DNA of 64,000 bases from an uncultured Fluviicola sp. (GTDB lineage Bacteria > Bacteroidota > Bacteroidia > Flavobacteriales > Crocinitomicaceae): positions 116,394 through 180,393 of the forward strand of contig NZ_CAMLDC010000009.1 of NCBI RefSeq assembly GCF_946478805.1, read 5' to 3'. Within the stretch, counting starts at the first letter, position 1; the number at the start of each line of letters is the position of its first letter. Made by a program: the position numbers and the translations under genes. The notes under the pieces were generated by a model. That model ran no database searches, was not told the DNA's origin, and worked only from the letters and a program-made list of their open reading frames with translations. Below, in pieces: positions 10,601 to 18,737 of the stretch.

Positions 10601-11290
10601 CTGCACTAAATATTGTCCGGGAGTGTCAAAAGCATGGGAAACAGTCGAGCCTACTCCTGTACTTCCATCCATAAAATCCCATTCGTAATTTGTTAATGTA
10701 AATCCTGGTGCTGCGAATGAAGCAAGCCCGGAAAAGTCAACGACATCTCCCACACAGACACGTGTGCTATCCAATGTCTCACCTCCAACTATTACTCCCG
10801 CGGCTGTTGGCGTAGCACAAGGCGTTGTACAAGTAGCACTTGCCGTGAACATTCCTGTTCCTACCGTATTTGATCTGAATCTCAAAGTGATACAACCCGT
10901 AGGATTCAAGGCTGTTGCCATAATGATGACCCCTTGTAATTGAGTTCCTGAATAAGTTCCCAATGTGGGAGCAGCGGTCGAGTTTCCATCATATACATCC
11001 ATGTAATCCACATTGGTGATATTGGGTGCAGGATTGTCATCCGTATTACTCAACTGGAACAGATTAAATACAATGGAAATGATATCTCCGGGAGTATCCG
11101 GGCAAATCGTTACAACAACCGTTTCATTGTTTCCGTATCCCGGACCACCTTGGCCTCCGGAATCAATGATAAACCCATTACAGGTACTAAATGTTTGATT
11201 ATTGCTTGCGGCAGATATCGGAATGGTTGTCTGCTGGGAAAACGCATTATTAGCTACTAATGCCAGTAGCACAAAAATAAAATTCTTCAT
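7625..11290 (-). CDS. Large secreted protein: CUB-like, PKD, P-domain and CHU_C (T9SS type B) C-terminus
   Basis: The 1221-residue protein starts with a signal peptide (MKNFIFVLLALVANNAFSQ). A CUB-like region around 25-155 has YMDVYDG and a C-terminal CITLRFRSN. A PKD domain follows near 165-250 (YEWDFMDGSTGVGSTVSHAF). Residues about 300-465 look like a proprotein-convertase P-domain (LEHSFMGDLVIIVECPNGQ, GIWTLTVIDNWAADDGTLF). Further Ig-like repeats follow, and the last 95 residues are CHU_C. From about residue 725 to the end it is a close copy of the downstream gene. It is predicted to be a T9SS-exported surface protein. P-domains usually accompany peptidases, but no protease domain is visible. 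The small gene 11302-11715 ends 11 bases upstream and is probably in the same operon. Confidence 0.9.
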   Translation of the reverse strand: MKNFIFVLLALVANNAFSQQTTIPISAASNNQTFSTCNGFIIDSGGQGGPGYGNNETVVVTICPDTPGDIISIVFNLFQLSNTDDNPAPNITNVDYMDVYDGNSTAAPTLGTYSGTQLQGVIIMATALNPTGCITLRFRSNTVGTGMFTASATCTTPCATPTAAGVIVGGETLDSTRVCVGDVVDFSGLASFAAPGFTLTNYEWDFMDGSTGVGSTVSHAFDTPGQYLVQLFLTDNNGCGNTNLIDLQVFVATIPSFIGFPGDTTLCLGENATLTADPDFYEVLWNGFPGSQTIDDGCLPDTLLGVSQDVQIMQTGFAAGSTITQLSDIQSLCLGLEHSFMGDLVIIVECPNGQNQILHQQGGGGTQIGEPNPLDNVDCSDPTTQGIPYTYCFTPTATETWVDWANNNGFGGTIPAGDYEPIQPFTNLIGCPLNGIWTLTVIDNWAADDGTLFSFSINLDPSLYPPVTVFEPQIGLGSDSSYWVMPAIFATMSPNGDVLTVNPTAAGTYTYTYVVLDNYGCQNDSSVTVTVNANPQADAGPDATICNGTPIQLDGNIVGGNNSCDYTFNLVDSWGDGWNGNSLIVIVNGVTSTFTIPGGLTSSFNLSIPNGAAFTVQFDGAGSFINECSYEVLDAAGAVVLSDGTNGNASTSVHNLTGNCLGNLTYAWTPAAAVSNPAILDPMATVNGNTTLTLSVYPTGHPLCVTTDQVNVNISASANPGTNNTLTICAQGTPTDLFPLLGPGASPNGTWKNPAGAAVTMPYDPITMNPGIYTYSVDSNGCISSATITVTEINPTVTAVPTASNCHGMPNGSATLTATNATEYSLDGGPNTPIPTPFVINGLSARSYEVVVFNVGGCTDTADFIINEPPALSITSITPDLVTCSGDAATLTATGTGGSTAYTFTWFTNTGIQGVGSPITVNTVATTQYCVVLSEACGSAPDSACMIITVPQPLDLILTPDDADGCYPHHVIFSNNTPGPGAPLLSTIDFGDGTSTITTNALDTCSHTYEHPGVYTVSIVSISDTGCTYSNTFTNMITVFDKPDADFNISPNPTTIFETHILLNNNSSTDVVNYSWSIPGATPNQSFFEDVSVDLPEGVVGNYNVTLIVTNANGCIDSVTKIAQVLSDVILYAPNTFTPDGDEFNQTWFLHIDGIDIQQFNLLVFNRWGEVVWESNDPNGAWDGTYQGKIVPNGQYNWILETKELVSDKKYTFNGYINVMR

Positions 11291-11301
11291 AAGGATCAGG
11301 T

Positions 11302-11715
11302 CTATTTAGTGTTTGAAGGGCTTGTGGTAAAAGCCTTGGTGATTTCCGGAATTGCATAAAAAACCAATACGCGTTCTTTATCAAGCTGAACGTATTGTCT
11401 TTCCGACTTGGATAATCTAATCCCGAAATCGTAAAAGTTGAAATTGGAAGTCCCGATAGTAACCAGGTCTGCATCTGTAAAAGGGATGTCTTTTTTTACC
11501 GAATTACGTTGTTCTTTCGATAGAGCTGTTTTGGAGACAATCTCATAAGAATGATCCAGTTCGAATAGCAGGTAATTATATGAATTCTTATTGTATTCAT
11601 ACATCTTTTCGGCTTCTTTGCCTTTGTTCTTGAGGATCCTTGAGTCAATCTCTTGGGAGAAAGAGAAAGTTGCGGAAATAAGGAATCCAGTTAGGATAAA
11701 TAGTTTCTTCAACAC
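11302..11715 (-). CDS. Small secreted protein of unknown function
   Basis: The frame gives 137 residues from a GTG at 11715. A TTG one codon later is equally possible and no ATG is available nearby. The N-terminus is a clear signal peptide (LKKLFILTGFLISATFSFSQ) and the rest is soluble and charged. I do not recognise the family. It ends 11 bases before the large CHU_C gene on the same strand, so the two are probably co-transcribed and it may assist that protein or be a partner in the envelope. Confidence 0.7.
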   Translation of the reverse strand: MLKKLFILTGFLISATFSFSQEIDSRILKNKGKEAEKMYEYNKNSYNYLLFELDHSYEIVSKTALSKEQRNSVKKDIPFTDADLVTIGTSNFNFYDFGIRLSKSERQYVQLDKERVLVFYAIPEITKAFTTSPSNTK

Positions 11716-11845
11716 GGTTTGTTTTAAGTTCTGTACCTGCTAGACAACTGAAAGTTGGAAAGGTTGTCACGAGCGAAACAAATTTAACAAAAAACACTAT
11801 TTTCTGTCGTTGAACTTAACAATAATAACAAAGATTCTTTAAATC

Positions 11846-12505
11846 CTAATAATAGGCAAAGAAGAATTTGATCCCCAAAACGAGACCTGCGAACCCGATT
11901 GCGAACCCAACTACCAACTGGGTTAAGCTATGGAGTTTCAGATACATTCTTGCCGACATCACAATTCCACTGGCGATGAATGCAAGAACCAGGATCCACA
12001 ATGGGAAAATCAGCATTTTGCTATAGTACATGTATAGGAATCCGGTCAGAATACCCATTCCTGTCGCATGAAGGGAAACTTTCCAACGAAACGTAAGAAT
12101 TGTGCAAACGATTACCGAGATAAGTGATCCCAGAGATAACCCGAATATGAATCGCGCACCTGGAAGGAAATCCGGGACTTTTAAAAGCAAAATAGTCAAT
12201 AAGGAAATGCCGAACAGCACAACCATGATGGAAGGGACAATGCGTTCCGTTCTTTTTTCCATCATCACGGAACTCACAGAACCCCGTGTCTGCAGGAAAA
12301 GGACAGTTAATGCCGGTGCAAGAAATGAAAAAGAGGTGAAAAGGTACATGAAGAATTCTTTTGCTTTCGAATCCAATGAAAACAGGCTTTCTCCCTGGTA
12401 AAAATCAGCTTGCCAACTTTCAACATACATAGCAATAGCAATCGCGTAAACCGGTGCAAGGAGTGGCAAGAAAACCCATGAAAGAACCTTGGAGAAAATC
12501 TTCAT
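11846..12505 (-). CDS. PAP2-superfamily-like membrane protein
   Basis: The 219-residue protein has about six hydrophobic segments. Residues near 80-90 give KRTERIVP, a fit to the KxxxxxxRP motif of lipid phosphatases. SLHATGMG and the late segment SARMYLKLHSLTQLVVGFAIG resemble the second and third PAP2 motifs (SxxH and SRxxxxxH). The arginine and histidine positions are partly changed, so activity on phosphatidyl or undecaprenyl phosphates is plausible but uncertain. Its ATG overlaps the rpoN stop codon by one base (TAATG), which implies translational coupling. I recall the same neighbour in other Flavobacteriia. Confidence 0.65.
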   Translation of the reverse strand: MKIFSKVLSWVFLPLLAPVYAIAIAMYVESWQADFYQGESLFSLDSKAKEFFMYLFTSFSFLAPALTVLFLQTRGSVSSVMMEKRTERIVPSIMVVLFGISLLTILLLKVPDFLPGARFIFGLSLGSLISVIVCTILTFRWKVSLHATGMGILTGFLYMYYSKMLIFPLWILVLAFIASGIVMSARMYLKLHSLTQLVVGFAIGFAGLVLGIKFFFAYY

Positions 12506-13956
12506 TACAGTTCCTTTCTTAAGCGCGCAACCGGAACATTCAATTGTTCCCTGTATTTTGCAATGGTTCTTCTGGCAATATTATAACCCTTATCGTTGAG
12601 CAGTTTTGCCAAATGTTCATCAGTTAAAGGTTTCTTTTTGTTTTCTGCTTCAATGGCATCCGTCAAAATTTTCTTGACTTCCCTTGTAGAAACCTCTTCA
12701 CCGGAATCAGTTGAAAGTGATTCTGAAAAAAAGTACTTCAAGGAATATACGCCAAAGGCTGTCTGGACATATTTTGAATTCGCAACACGAGAAACTGTTG
12801 AAATATCGAGACCTACAATTTCAGCAATGTCTTTCAAAATCATTGGTTTCATGTTCGTTTCATCTCCTGTCAGAAAGAACTGGTACTGGTACATCATAAT
12901 CGCATGCATCGTAGTAAACAATGTTTGCTGGCGTTGACGAATCGCATCAATGAACCATTTTGCCCCTTCTAATTTCGTTTTCACGAACAAGAGTGCATCC
13001 TTGTCAGATTTAGATGTTTTCGCACCTTCCCCGTAACTTCTGAGCAATTGTTCATATTCCTTAGAAACTTTCAGATCCGGAGTATTTCTACCATTGATGG
13101 ACAACTCCAATTTCCCGTCAAATTCCGCAATCATAAAATCCGGGATGACCTGTTGGATGCTTTTTGAATTGTCTTTTAAAGAACCTCCAGGTTTGGGGTT
13201 CAATCGAATGATCGCATCTATTGCTTCTTTCAGATCCTCATCTTCAATTTCTAATTTCTTCTGGATCTTGTCGTAGTGCTTTTTCGTAAACTCCTCGAAA
13301 TGATCTTCCAGTATTTTTCGCGCAGTAAACAAGGTGATATTCCCTTCCTGGATCCGCTCAATCTGGAGCAACAGGCATTCTCTCAAATCTCGGGCACCAA
13401 TCCCTGCAGGATCCAATTCCTGAACGATTTTGAGTACATGTTCCACATCTGCTTCAGTAACCATCAGGTTCGAAGAAAAAGCCAGATCATCCACAATCGC
13501 ATCCAATTCGCGATTCAGATAGCCTGATTCATCCAGATTTCCAATAATCGTATCCGCAATCTGGAATTGAGTGTCGTCCAAATCCAACAAATGCAATTGC
13601 TCCGTCAATTTATCCTGGAACGATGAATCTACAGAAAGTGGAACACCCCGTTCTTCATCATCCTTGCTTTTATTGTTTACCTGGGTTTTGTAATCCGGTG
13701 TATCATCGTCGAAGTAATCACTGATATCGAAATCAGTATCAAATTCGTTTTCATCATCCTTGTAATCGTCTTCCGGATCATTATCGTATTCATCCACTTC
13801 CTCAGTACCCTCATCCAAAGCCGGATTTTCTTCCAGCTCCTGTTTGATCCGTTGGTCCAATTCCATAGTCGGAACCTGCAGCAACTTCATCAATTGAATT
13901 TGCTGAGGAGAAAGTCTTTGTTCCAGTTTCTGGGTGAGCTGTTGCCTTAGTGCCAT
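12505..13956 (-). CDS. rpoN: RNA polymerase sigma-54 factor
   Basis: Sigma-54 directs transcription from -24/-12 promoters that need an AAA+ activator. The 483-residue protein has the glutamine-rich activator-interacting region I at the N-terminus (QQLTQKLEQRLSPQQIQLMK). A long acidic region II follows at about 50-110. The core-binding domain has LNPKPGG near 250, the HTH includes DISTVSRVANSKYV, and the RpoN box ARRTIAKYREQLNVP lies near the end. No sigma-54 activator gene lies in this window. The usual Flavobacteriia order asnS-rpoN is interrupted here by a four-helix-bundle gene and simple repeats. Confidence 0.97.
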   Translation of the reverse strand: MALRQQLTQKLEQRLSPQQIQLMKLLQVPTMELDQRIKQELEENPALDEGTEEVDEYDNDPEDDYKDDENEFDTDFDISDYFDDDTPDYKTQVNNKSKDDEERGVPLSVDSSFQDKLTEQLHLLDLDDTQFQIADTIIGNLDESGYLNRELDAIVDDLAFSSNLMVTEADVEHVLKIVQELDPAGIGARDLRECLLLQIERIQEGNITLFTARKILEDHFEEFTKKHYDKIQKKLEIEDEDLKEAIDAIIRLNPKPGGSLKDNSKSIQQVIPDFMIAEFDGKLELSINGRNTPDLKVSKEYEQLLRSYGEGAKTSKSDKDALLFVKTKLEGAKWFIDAIRQRQQTLFTTMHAIMMYQYQFFLTGDETNMKPMILKDIAEIVGLDISTVSRVANSKYVQTAFGVYSLKYFFSESLSTDSGEEVSTREVKKILTDAIEAENKKKPLTDEHLAKLLNDKGYNIARRTIAKYREQLNVPVARLRKEL

Positions 13957-14000
13957 CTATGGTTTATTCTGAGTATTATAATTATTGTTTTAAACTGAAG

Positions 14001-14060
14001 AAAAGTTCAAAAGTTCAAAAGTTCAAAAGTTCAAAAGTTCAAAAGTTCAAAAGTTCAAAA
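14001..14060. repeat. Tandem 8-bp repeat (AAAAGTTC)n
   Basis: AAAAGTTC is repeated 7.5 times without interruption directly upstream of rpoN and 9 bases from the end of the four-helix-bundle gene. A degenerate, inverted relative of this sequence lies on the other side of that gene at 14506-14547. Confidence 0.95.
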
Positions 14061-14068
14061 TAATTCTT

Positions 14069-14458
14069 CTATCTGAATTTTTGTCCTCTGTGTTCTGATT
14101 TTTTTATTTGTACAATCAAACCATAGATTCCAACGGATAAGAATTCAGCTTTCGTTTTTAGTTGCAAAAATTCGTTTTCTTGAATCATTCCAAAATCTAA
14201 TGCCCGATATAATTGAGATCTACTTTCTCCGGCACTCGCTTTTGAAATCCAAAGATACTGCAAAAATTCTTTATTACCTCCACGTTCAAATCCTTCGGCA
14301 ATGTTGTCCATAACACTACTGCTCGAGCGAATAATCTGATTACTCAAAGCCCTTTCTTCAAGTTCTTTTTTGTATCTGAAAATTGCATGAATCTCTTTTG
14401 AAAACTCACGACTTTTTTGCCAAATTAATAGGTCTTCAAAACGTCTTATTCCTTCCAC
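14069..14458 (-). CDS. Four-helix-bundle protein (S23 / 23S rRNA IVP family)
   Basis: The 129-residue protein starts at GTG and shows the family pattern: FEDLLIWQKSREFSKEIHAI, then LSNQIIRSSSSVMDNIAEGF, GGNKEFLQYLWISKASAGES, and a last helix. Members were first found encoded inside intervening sequences of 23S rRNA genes. Many are free-standing and their molecular role is unknown. Here it sits between asnS and rpoN, genes normally adjacent in Flavobacteriia. It is flanked by AAAAGTTC-type repeats in inverted orientation, which suggests arrival as a unit. Confidence 0.92.
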   Translation of the reverse strand: MEGIRRFEDLLIWQKSREFSKEIHAIFRYKKELEERALSNQIIRSSSSVMDNIAEGFERGGNKEFLQYLWISKASAGESRSQLYRALDFGMIQENEFLQLKTKAEFLSVGIYGLIVQIKKSEHRGQKFR

Positions 14459-14505
14459 TGTGTCAATCTTTCTTTTTAATTTAAGAAAAAATATGATTTG
14501 CTACA

Positions 14506-14547
14506 ATGGTTCAGTTTTTCAACTTTTTGAACCTTTTAACCCATTGA
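14506..14547. repeat. Degenerate GGTTCAAAAAGTT-type repeat beside asnS
   Basis: On the minus strand this stretch reads as imperfect copies of (A)AAGTTC/AAGGTTC units. On the plus strand they appear as TTTTTGAACCTTTTAACCC and TTGAACCTT. It is an imperfect inverted counterpart of the 14001-14060 tandem repeat on the other side of the four-helix-bundle gene. Confidence 0.5.
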
Positions 14548-14553
14548 ACCTTC

Positions 14554-16005
14554 TTAAAATTCTGCATTTTGTGGCGTTCTCGGGAATGGAATTACATCCC
14601 GGATATTTGTCATACCCGTTACGAACATCACCATGCGCTCAAAACCTAATCCGAAACCTGCATGTGGAACCGATCCGAAGCGACGCGTATCCAAATACCA
14701 CCACAGATCTTCTTCATGAATGCCGAAATCAGCACATTTTTTCTGTAGTACTTCCAGGCGTTCTTCACGTTGAGAACCTCCAACCATTTCACCGATTCCG
14801 GGGAATAAGATGTCCATCGCAGCAACTGTTTCTTTACCTGGCTCACATCCGTCGTTTGCACGCATATAGAATGCTTTGAACGACGCAGGATAATCCGTAA
14901 TGATTACCGGACGTTTGAATTCCTTTTCTACCAGGTAGCGTTCATGCTCCGATTGCAGGTCAGTTCCCCAATTCACATCGTATTTGAATTTTTTCTTCTT
15001 GTAATGATTCGAGTTCATCAGAACATCAATCGCTTCAGTATAAGTGATTCGTTTGAAATCATTTGTCGTTACAAACTGAAGTCGTTCGATCAATCCTAAT
15101 TCATTGCGTTCGTTTTGTGGTTTTGACTGTTGTTCCTGTGCTTCACGCTCATTCAGGAATTTCAAGTCGTCCGCACAATTCTTCATCACGTAATCACAAA
15201 TGTATTTCAGCATGTTCTCAGCCAAATCCATGTTGTCGTGAATATCATTGAAAGCCACTTCCGGTTCAATCATCCAGAATTCAGCCAAATGACGGGAAGT
15301 ATTTGAATTCTCTGCACGGAAAGTTGGTCCGAATGTATAGATCTGTCCCAAAGCCAAAGCCGCCAACTCCCCTTCCAGCTGACCGGAAACTGTTAAATTC
15401 ACTGCTTTTCCGAAAAAATCTTCTGTATAATTTACCGATCCGTCTTCATTCAACGGTGGATTCTTCGCGTCCAGGTTTGTTACACGGAACATCTCTCCCG
15501 CTCCTTCGGCATCCGAACCTGTAATAATAGGTGTGTGGATATAATAGAACCCTTGATCGTTAAAGAATTGGTGAATGGCATAGCTCACAGCATGACGCAC
15601 CCTGAAAACCGCTCCGAACAAATTTGTTCTGAAACGCAAATGCGCTTGCTCGCGCAAAACTTCCAAACTGTGTTTTTTTGGTTGTAGAATAGTCTTCTGA
15701 ACATCATCCGGATGTGCTTCACCGATGATCTCGATTTCTGTAACCTGCAATTCGATTGCCTGCCCGCTTCCTTGTGATTCAATTACAACACCGGTCAATC
15801 CAACGGATGCTGCCGTTGTGATTTTCTTTAAAATTGCCTCATCAAAATTCTCAAAGTCAACTACAGCCTGTAAATTATTGATGGTGGATCCGTCGTTCAA
15901 TTGAATAAAACGGTTGCTGCGAAATGCGCGCACCCAACCCTTCACAAGATACGTTTCCCCGACTTTCGGTTGACTTAATAGATCAGCAATTTTTGTTCGT
16001 TTCAT
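14554..16005 (-). CDS. asnS: Asparaginyl-tRNA synthetase
   Basis: This class II synthetase charges tRNA-Asn with asparagine. The chosen start at 16005 gives [17 protein letters not shown] and 483 residues, the usual bacterial length. A longer in-frame start at 16026 adds only seven unlikely residues. The N-terminal OB-fold anticodon-binding domain ([20 protein letters not shown]) is followed by the class II catalytic core. Motif 2 appears as [21 protein letters not shown] near 235-255, and motif 3 as [16 protein letters not shown] near the C-terminus. Confidence 0.97.
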   Translation of the reverse strand: MKRTKIADLLSQPKVGETYLVKGWVRAFRSNRFIQLNDGSTINNLQAVVDFENFDEAILKKITTAASVGLTGVVIESQGSGQAIELQVTEIEIIGEAHPDDVQKTILQPKKHSLEVLREQAHLRFRTNLFGAVFRVRHAVSYAIHQFFNDQGFYYIHTPIITGSDAEGAGEMFRVTNLDAKNPPLNEDGSVNYTEDFFGKAVNLTVSGQLEGELAALALGQIYTFGPTFRAENSNTSRHLAEFWMIEPEVAFNDIHDNMDLAENMLKYICDYVMKNCADDLKFLNEREAQEQQSKPQNERNELGLIERLQFVTTNDFKRITYTEAIDVLMNSNHYKKKKFKYDVNWGTDLQSEHERYLVEKEFKRPVIITDYPASFKAFYMRANDGCEPGKETVAAMDILFPGIGEMVGGSQREERLEVLQKKCADFGIHEEDLWWYLDTRRFGSVPHAGFGLGFERMVMFVTGMTNIRDVIPFPRTPQNAEF

Positions 16006-16367
16006 GTTATTTTCTATGAATTGCAAAAATAGAAGAAAAAGCGTAGCTTTTGATAACTGAACAAGCGTTAGTGCAGTTCAACGAGGAGAATCAATTAAAA
16101 AAGTATAACCTTTAATGAGAATCAGCAGCGGCTAGTGAAGATTGAGCAAAGCAATGACAAATTGCCTGATGTGAAAGACAAGTGTCCCAACCGCCAATAG
16201 TTTAGTTTCAGATGATTGATCCTATTTTCAAAGCTTCTAAATGTAACCATATTACTTTTTCGCGCTATCTGTTTTTATTTGTTATGTTTACCTCCATCTT
16301 GAAATCCGACGAATGAAAGTTCCATGGGTTTTAAAGGAAAACTACTTGTGTTAAACTGCTTAAATTT
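16006..16367. other. Intergenic region between divergent genes
   Basis: These 362 bases separate asnS from the barrel-protein gene. Apart from the second copy of the short dispersed sequence at 16061-16077 (see 4641-4657), nothing recognisable was found. There is no clear promoter box, RNA gene or protein remnant. Confidence 0.5.
16061..16077. repeat. Short dispersed sequence, copy B
   Basis: ACAAGCGTTAGTGCAGT differs from the copy at 4641-4657 at one position. Confidence 0.4.
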
Positions 16368-18737
16368 ATGAGGCTTCTTCTTCTGATAAGTGCTTTTTTG
16401 CTGGTTGGTCAAATTAATGCCCAAAACAAATTAGATGGAAAAATAACCAACAGCGAGGATCAGGCTTTCTCTTACTGTAAACTAACAATTCAAAAGGATT
16501 CGCTTGTTCTCGCTACAAAATTTACTGATTCGTTGGGTCGCTTTAGCTTTTTTTCTATCTATGCCGATTCCATTCGGTTGATCATACAAACTCCTTTTAG
16601 CAAAACCGATACGATCCTGTCTTTAAACAAACTTAGTTCCTTTAACCTGAAGTTATCGGGAGAAAGCGAATTAGAAGAAGTCACTGTTTCTGCTTCCAAA
16701 CCAACCATTATCCAAAAAATTGATCGAGTAGTTTTCAACCCGGAAAACATTCCGATCCTTGCTGGTGGCAATGCCGTGGATGTATTGAAATTTGCACCCG
16801 GTGTATATATTCAAGGGAATAACATTATGGTTTCCGGTGGAAAATCTTGCCAGGTGCTTTTAAATGATAAACTGATTCCATTAGGTGGTCAGGAATTAAT
16901 TTCTTTTATCTATTCCATTCCAACGGAAGATATTCAGTATGTGGAAATTATGGAAGTGATTCCTTTAAAATATGCTGCAAATGTAAACGGCGGTCTGATT
17001 CATATCAAACTAAGGACCGGTGCAAAAAGCAGGATGAGCAACGGAAGTGTTCGGAGCACTTATGGACAAGGAATTTATCCACGAGGAAATTTCGGATTCA
17101 ACTACGGCTACAAAAAGAACAAATTCAGCCTCTATTCGAATCTTTCCGGTTCTATTGGAAATTTTGGTTACTCGACTGAAAAGGAAATTCAATTCCCAAA
17201 CGACAATTGGAAAGAGAAAGTTGGAAAAAAGTATCAAAGTCAGTATTACACTGCAGGTTTAGGAATGAATTACGAGTTGAACAGAAAAACAGAAATAGGC
17301 TTCCTTTTTGTTGGTAGATACAACTTGGATAAGGATCAGGCAAAACAGACTTCGAATTATACGGACCAAATCGGCACGTTGATTTCTACCAACGATAACA
17401 ACTCAAATGTGAGTAATGCCGGACTGTTGAATTCTGTAACTCTAAGTCTCACTCATACATTTGATACACTAATGAAACAAGTTTCTTTTCTCATCGACTA
17501 CAGCAACCGGATTCAAAATAGCGAAACAAATTTCTCTAATCTGTACCGGAAATTTCTATTTCCAGACTCCCTGAAAAGTCAACAAAGCTTAACCCGGAAC
17601 GGGGCTGATTTTCTTTCTGGTGGATTGGATTTTACCCTGCCTTGCAAACACCTGAATATAACAACGGGAATTCGTGCATCATTTACACGGAACGACAATG
17701 CTCTCGCCGTTTACAACACGCAAATTTCTCCATCCGCATTGGAAGACAGTTTGAGCAACCGTTTTAAATACCGGGAAAGCATCCAGGCAGCCTATATCAC
17801 GCTCGGAAAAGATTTTAAAAAATGGTCTTTCCAACTAGGTGCCAGGTTGGAATATACACAAACGACCGGCAATCAGGTAACAAACAATCAACGAACGGTA
17901 CTCAATTACGTACAGATCAATCCACAATTCCTGCTGATGTACAAACAATCGGAGAATTCTACCTGGAGATTTAATTACGACCGCAATTTCAACCGACCGG
18001 GTTACAATGAACTCAACCCTTTTTTGGTTTACCAGTCCACTTTTAGCCGTTCATCAGGGAATCCTTATCTGAAACCCAGTATCAGCCATTCATTTGATTT
18101 AGCTCATTCTTTCAAAAATTTGAGGACCTCGCTTTATTACAGCTATGGAAAAAACGGTGCCAACGAGGTAGTACTGATTGATTCAATGACTCTTATTCAA
18201 AGCAAGACCATTGCAAACAGCGAAGTGATTCATTACCTGGGATTAAGTCTCTCCTACCAAATTTTTGATCTGAAGGGATGGTCACTGAATTCACACATTT
18301 CGGCGAGTTATAGCACGACTTATAGCAACAATGCATCCGTCCAATTCAATAAACTGACCAACTTTAGCATGACATGCTACACGAACCTGGCTTATACGCT
18401 GGATAAAAGAAAAACGTTTTTCGCAGAGTTTACGATTTTTTATCTCTCACCCTGGGTTCAGCATTTTGAATCCAGAAAGATGCGTCCGGATTATTTCATC
18501 GAAATCAAAAAAACTTTTATGAATAAACGTCTGTCCTTAACTCTCAGTCTGAACAATTTATTTAATCTAAATCGGATGAGATCACGTGTCAAGATCAACG
18601 AAATTGCTACACAAACTATTGATTTTTACGATTCCCAGTCCATTTACTTTGGTTTTGCCTACAATTTTGGAAACCGGAATATGAGCGTGAATGAAAAAAG
18701 AACCGGAACTACGGGAGAATCTGGCAGGTTCAAATAA
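16368..18737 (+). CDS. Outer-membrane beta-barrel protein, TonB-receptor-like
   Basis: The 789-residue protein has a signal peptide (MRLLLLISAFLLVGQINAQ). A carboxypeptidase-regulatory-like domain covers about 20-105 (LDGKITNSEDQAFSYCKLTI). A plug-like region follows (GGNAVDVLKFAPGVYIQGNN, IEMMEVIPLKYAANVNGG-like). A long C-terminal barrel ends in aromatic-alternating strands. This organisation matches the Bacteroidota outer-membrane beta-barrel family related to TonB-dependent receptors. No substrate-binding partner such as SusD is adjacent, so the ligand is unknown. It ends 8 bases inside the convergent AEC-transporter gene. Confidence 0.85.
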   Translation: MRLLLLISAFLLVGQINAQNKLDGKITNSEDQAFSYCKLTIQKDSLVLATKFTDSLGRFSFFSIYADSIRLIIQTPFSKTDTILSLNKLSSFNLKLSGESELEEVTVSASKPTIIQKIDRVVFNPENIPILAGGNAVDVLKFAPGVYIQGNNIMVSGGKSCQVLLNDKLIPLGGQELISFIYSIPTEDIQYVEIMEVIPLKYAANVNGGLIHIKLRTGAKSRMSNGSVRSTYGQGIYPRGNFGFNYGYKKNKFSLYSNLSGSIGNFGYSTEKEIQFPNDNWKEKVGKKYQSQYYTAGLGMNYELNRKTEIGFLFVGRYNLDKDQAKQTSNYTDQIGTLISTNDNNSNVSNAGLLNSVTLSLTHTFDTLMKQVSFLIDYSNRIQNSETNFSNLYRKFLFPDSLKSQQSLTRNGADFLSGGLDFTLPCKHLNITTGIRASFTRNDNALAVYNTQISPSALEDSLSNRFKYRESIQAAYITLGKDFKKWSFQLGARLEYTQTTGNQVTNNQRTVLNYVQINPQFLLMYKQSENSTWRFNYDRNFNRPGYNELNPFLVYQSTFSRSSGNPYLKPSISHSFDLAHSFKNLRTSLYYSYGKNGANEVVLIDSMTLIQSKTIANSEVIHYLGLSLSYQIFDLKGWSLNSHISASYSTTYSNNASVQFNKLTNFSMTCYTNLAYTLDKRKTFFAEFTIFYLSPWVQHFESRKMRPDYFIEIKKTFMNKRLSLTLSLNNLFNLNRMRSRVKINEIATQTIDFYDSQSIYFGFAYNFGNRNMSVNEKRTGTTGESGRFK

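Noticed and set aside
14001..14060. CRISPR array or attachment site
   Set aside because: The unit is a contiguous 8-base tandem without spacers, and there is no integrase nearby.
14460..14879. Plus-strand frame of 139 codons antisense to asnS
   Set aside because: It lies almost wholly within asnS, lacks protein-like composition and has no promoter.
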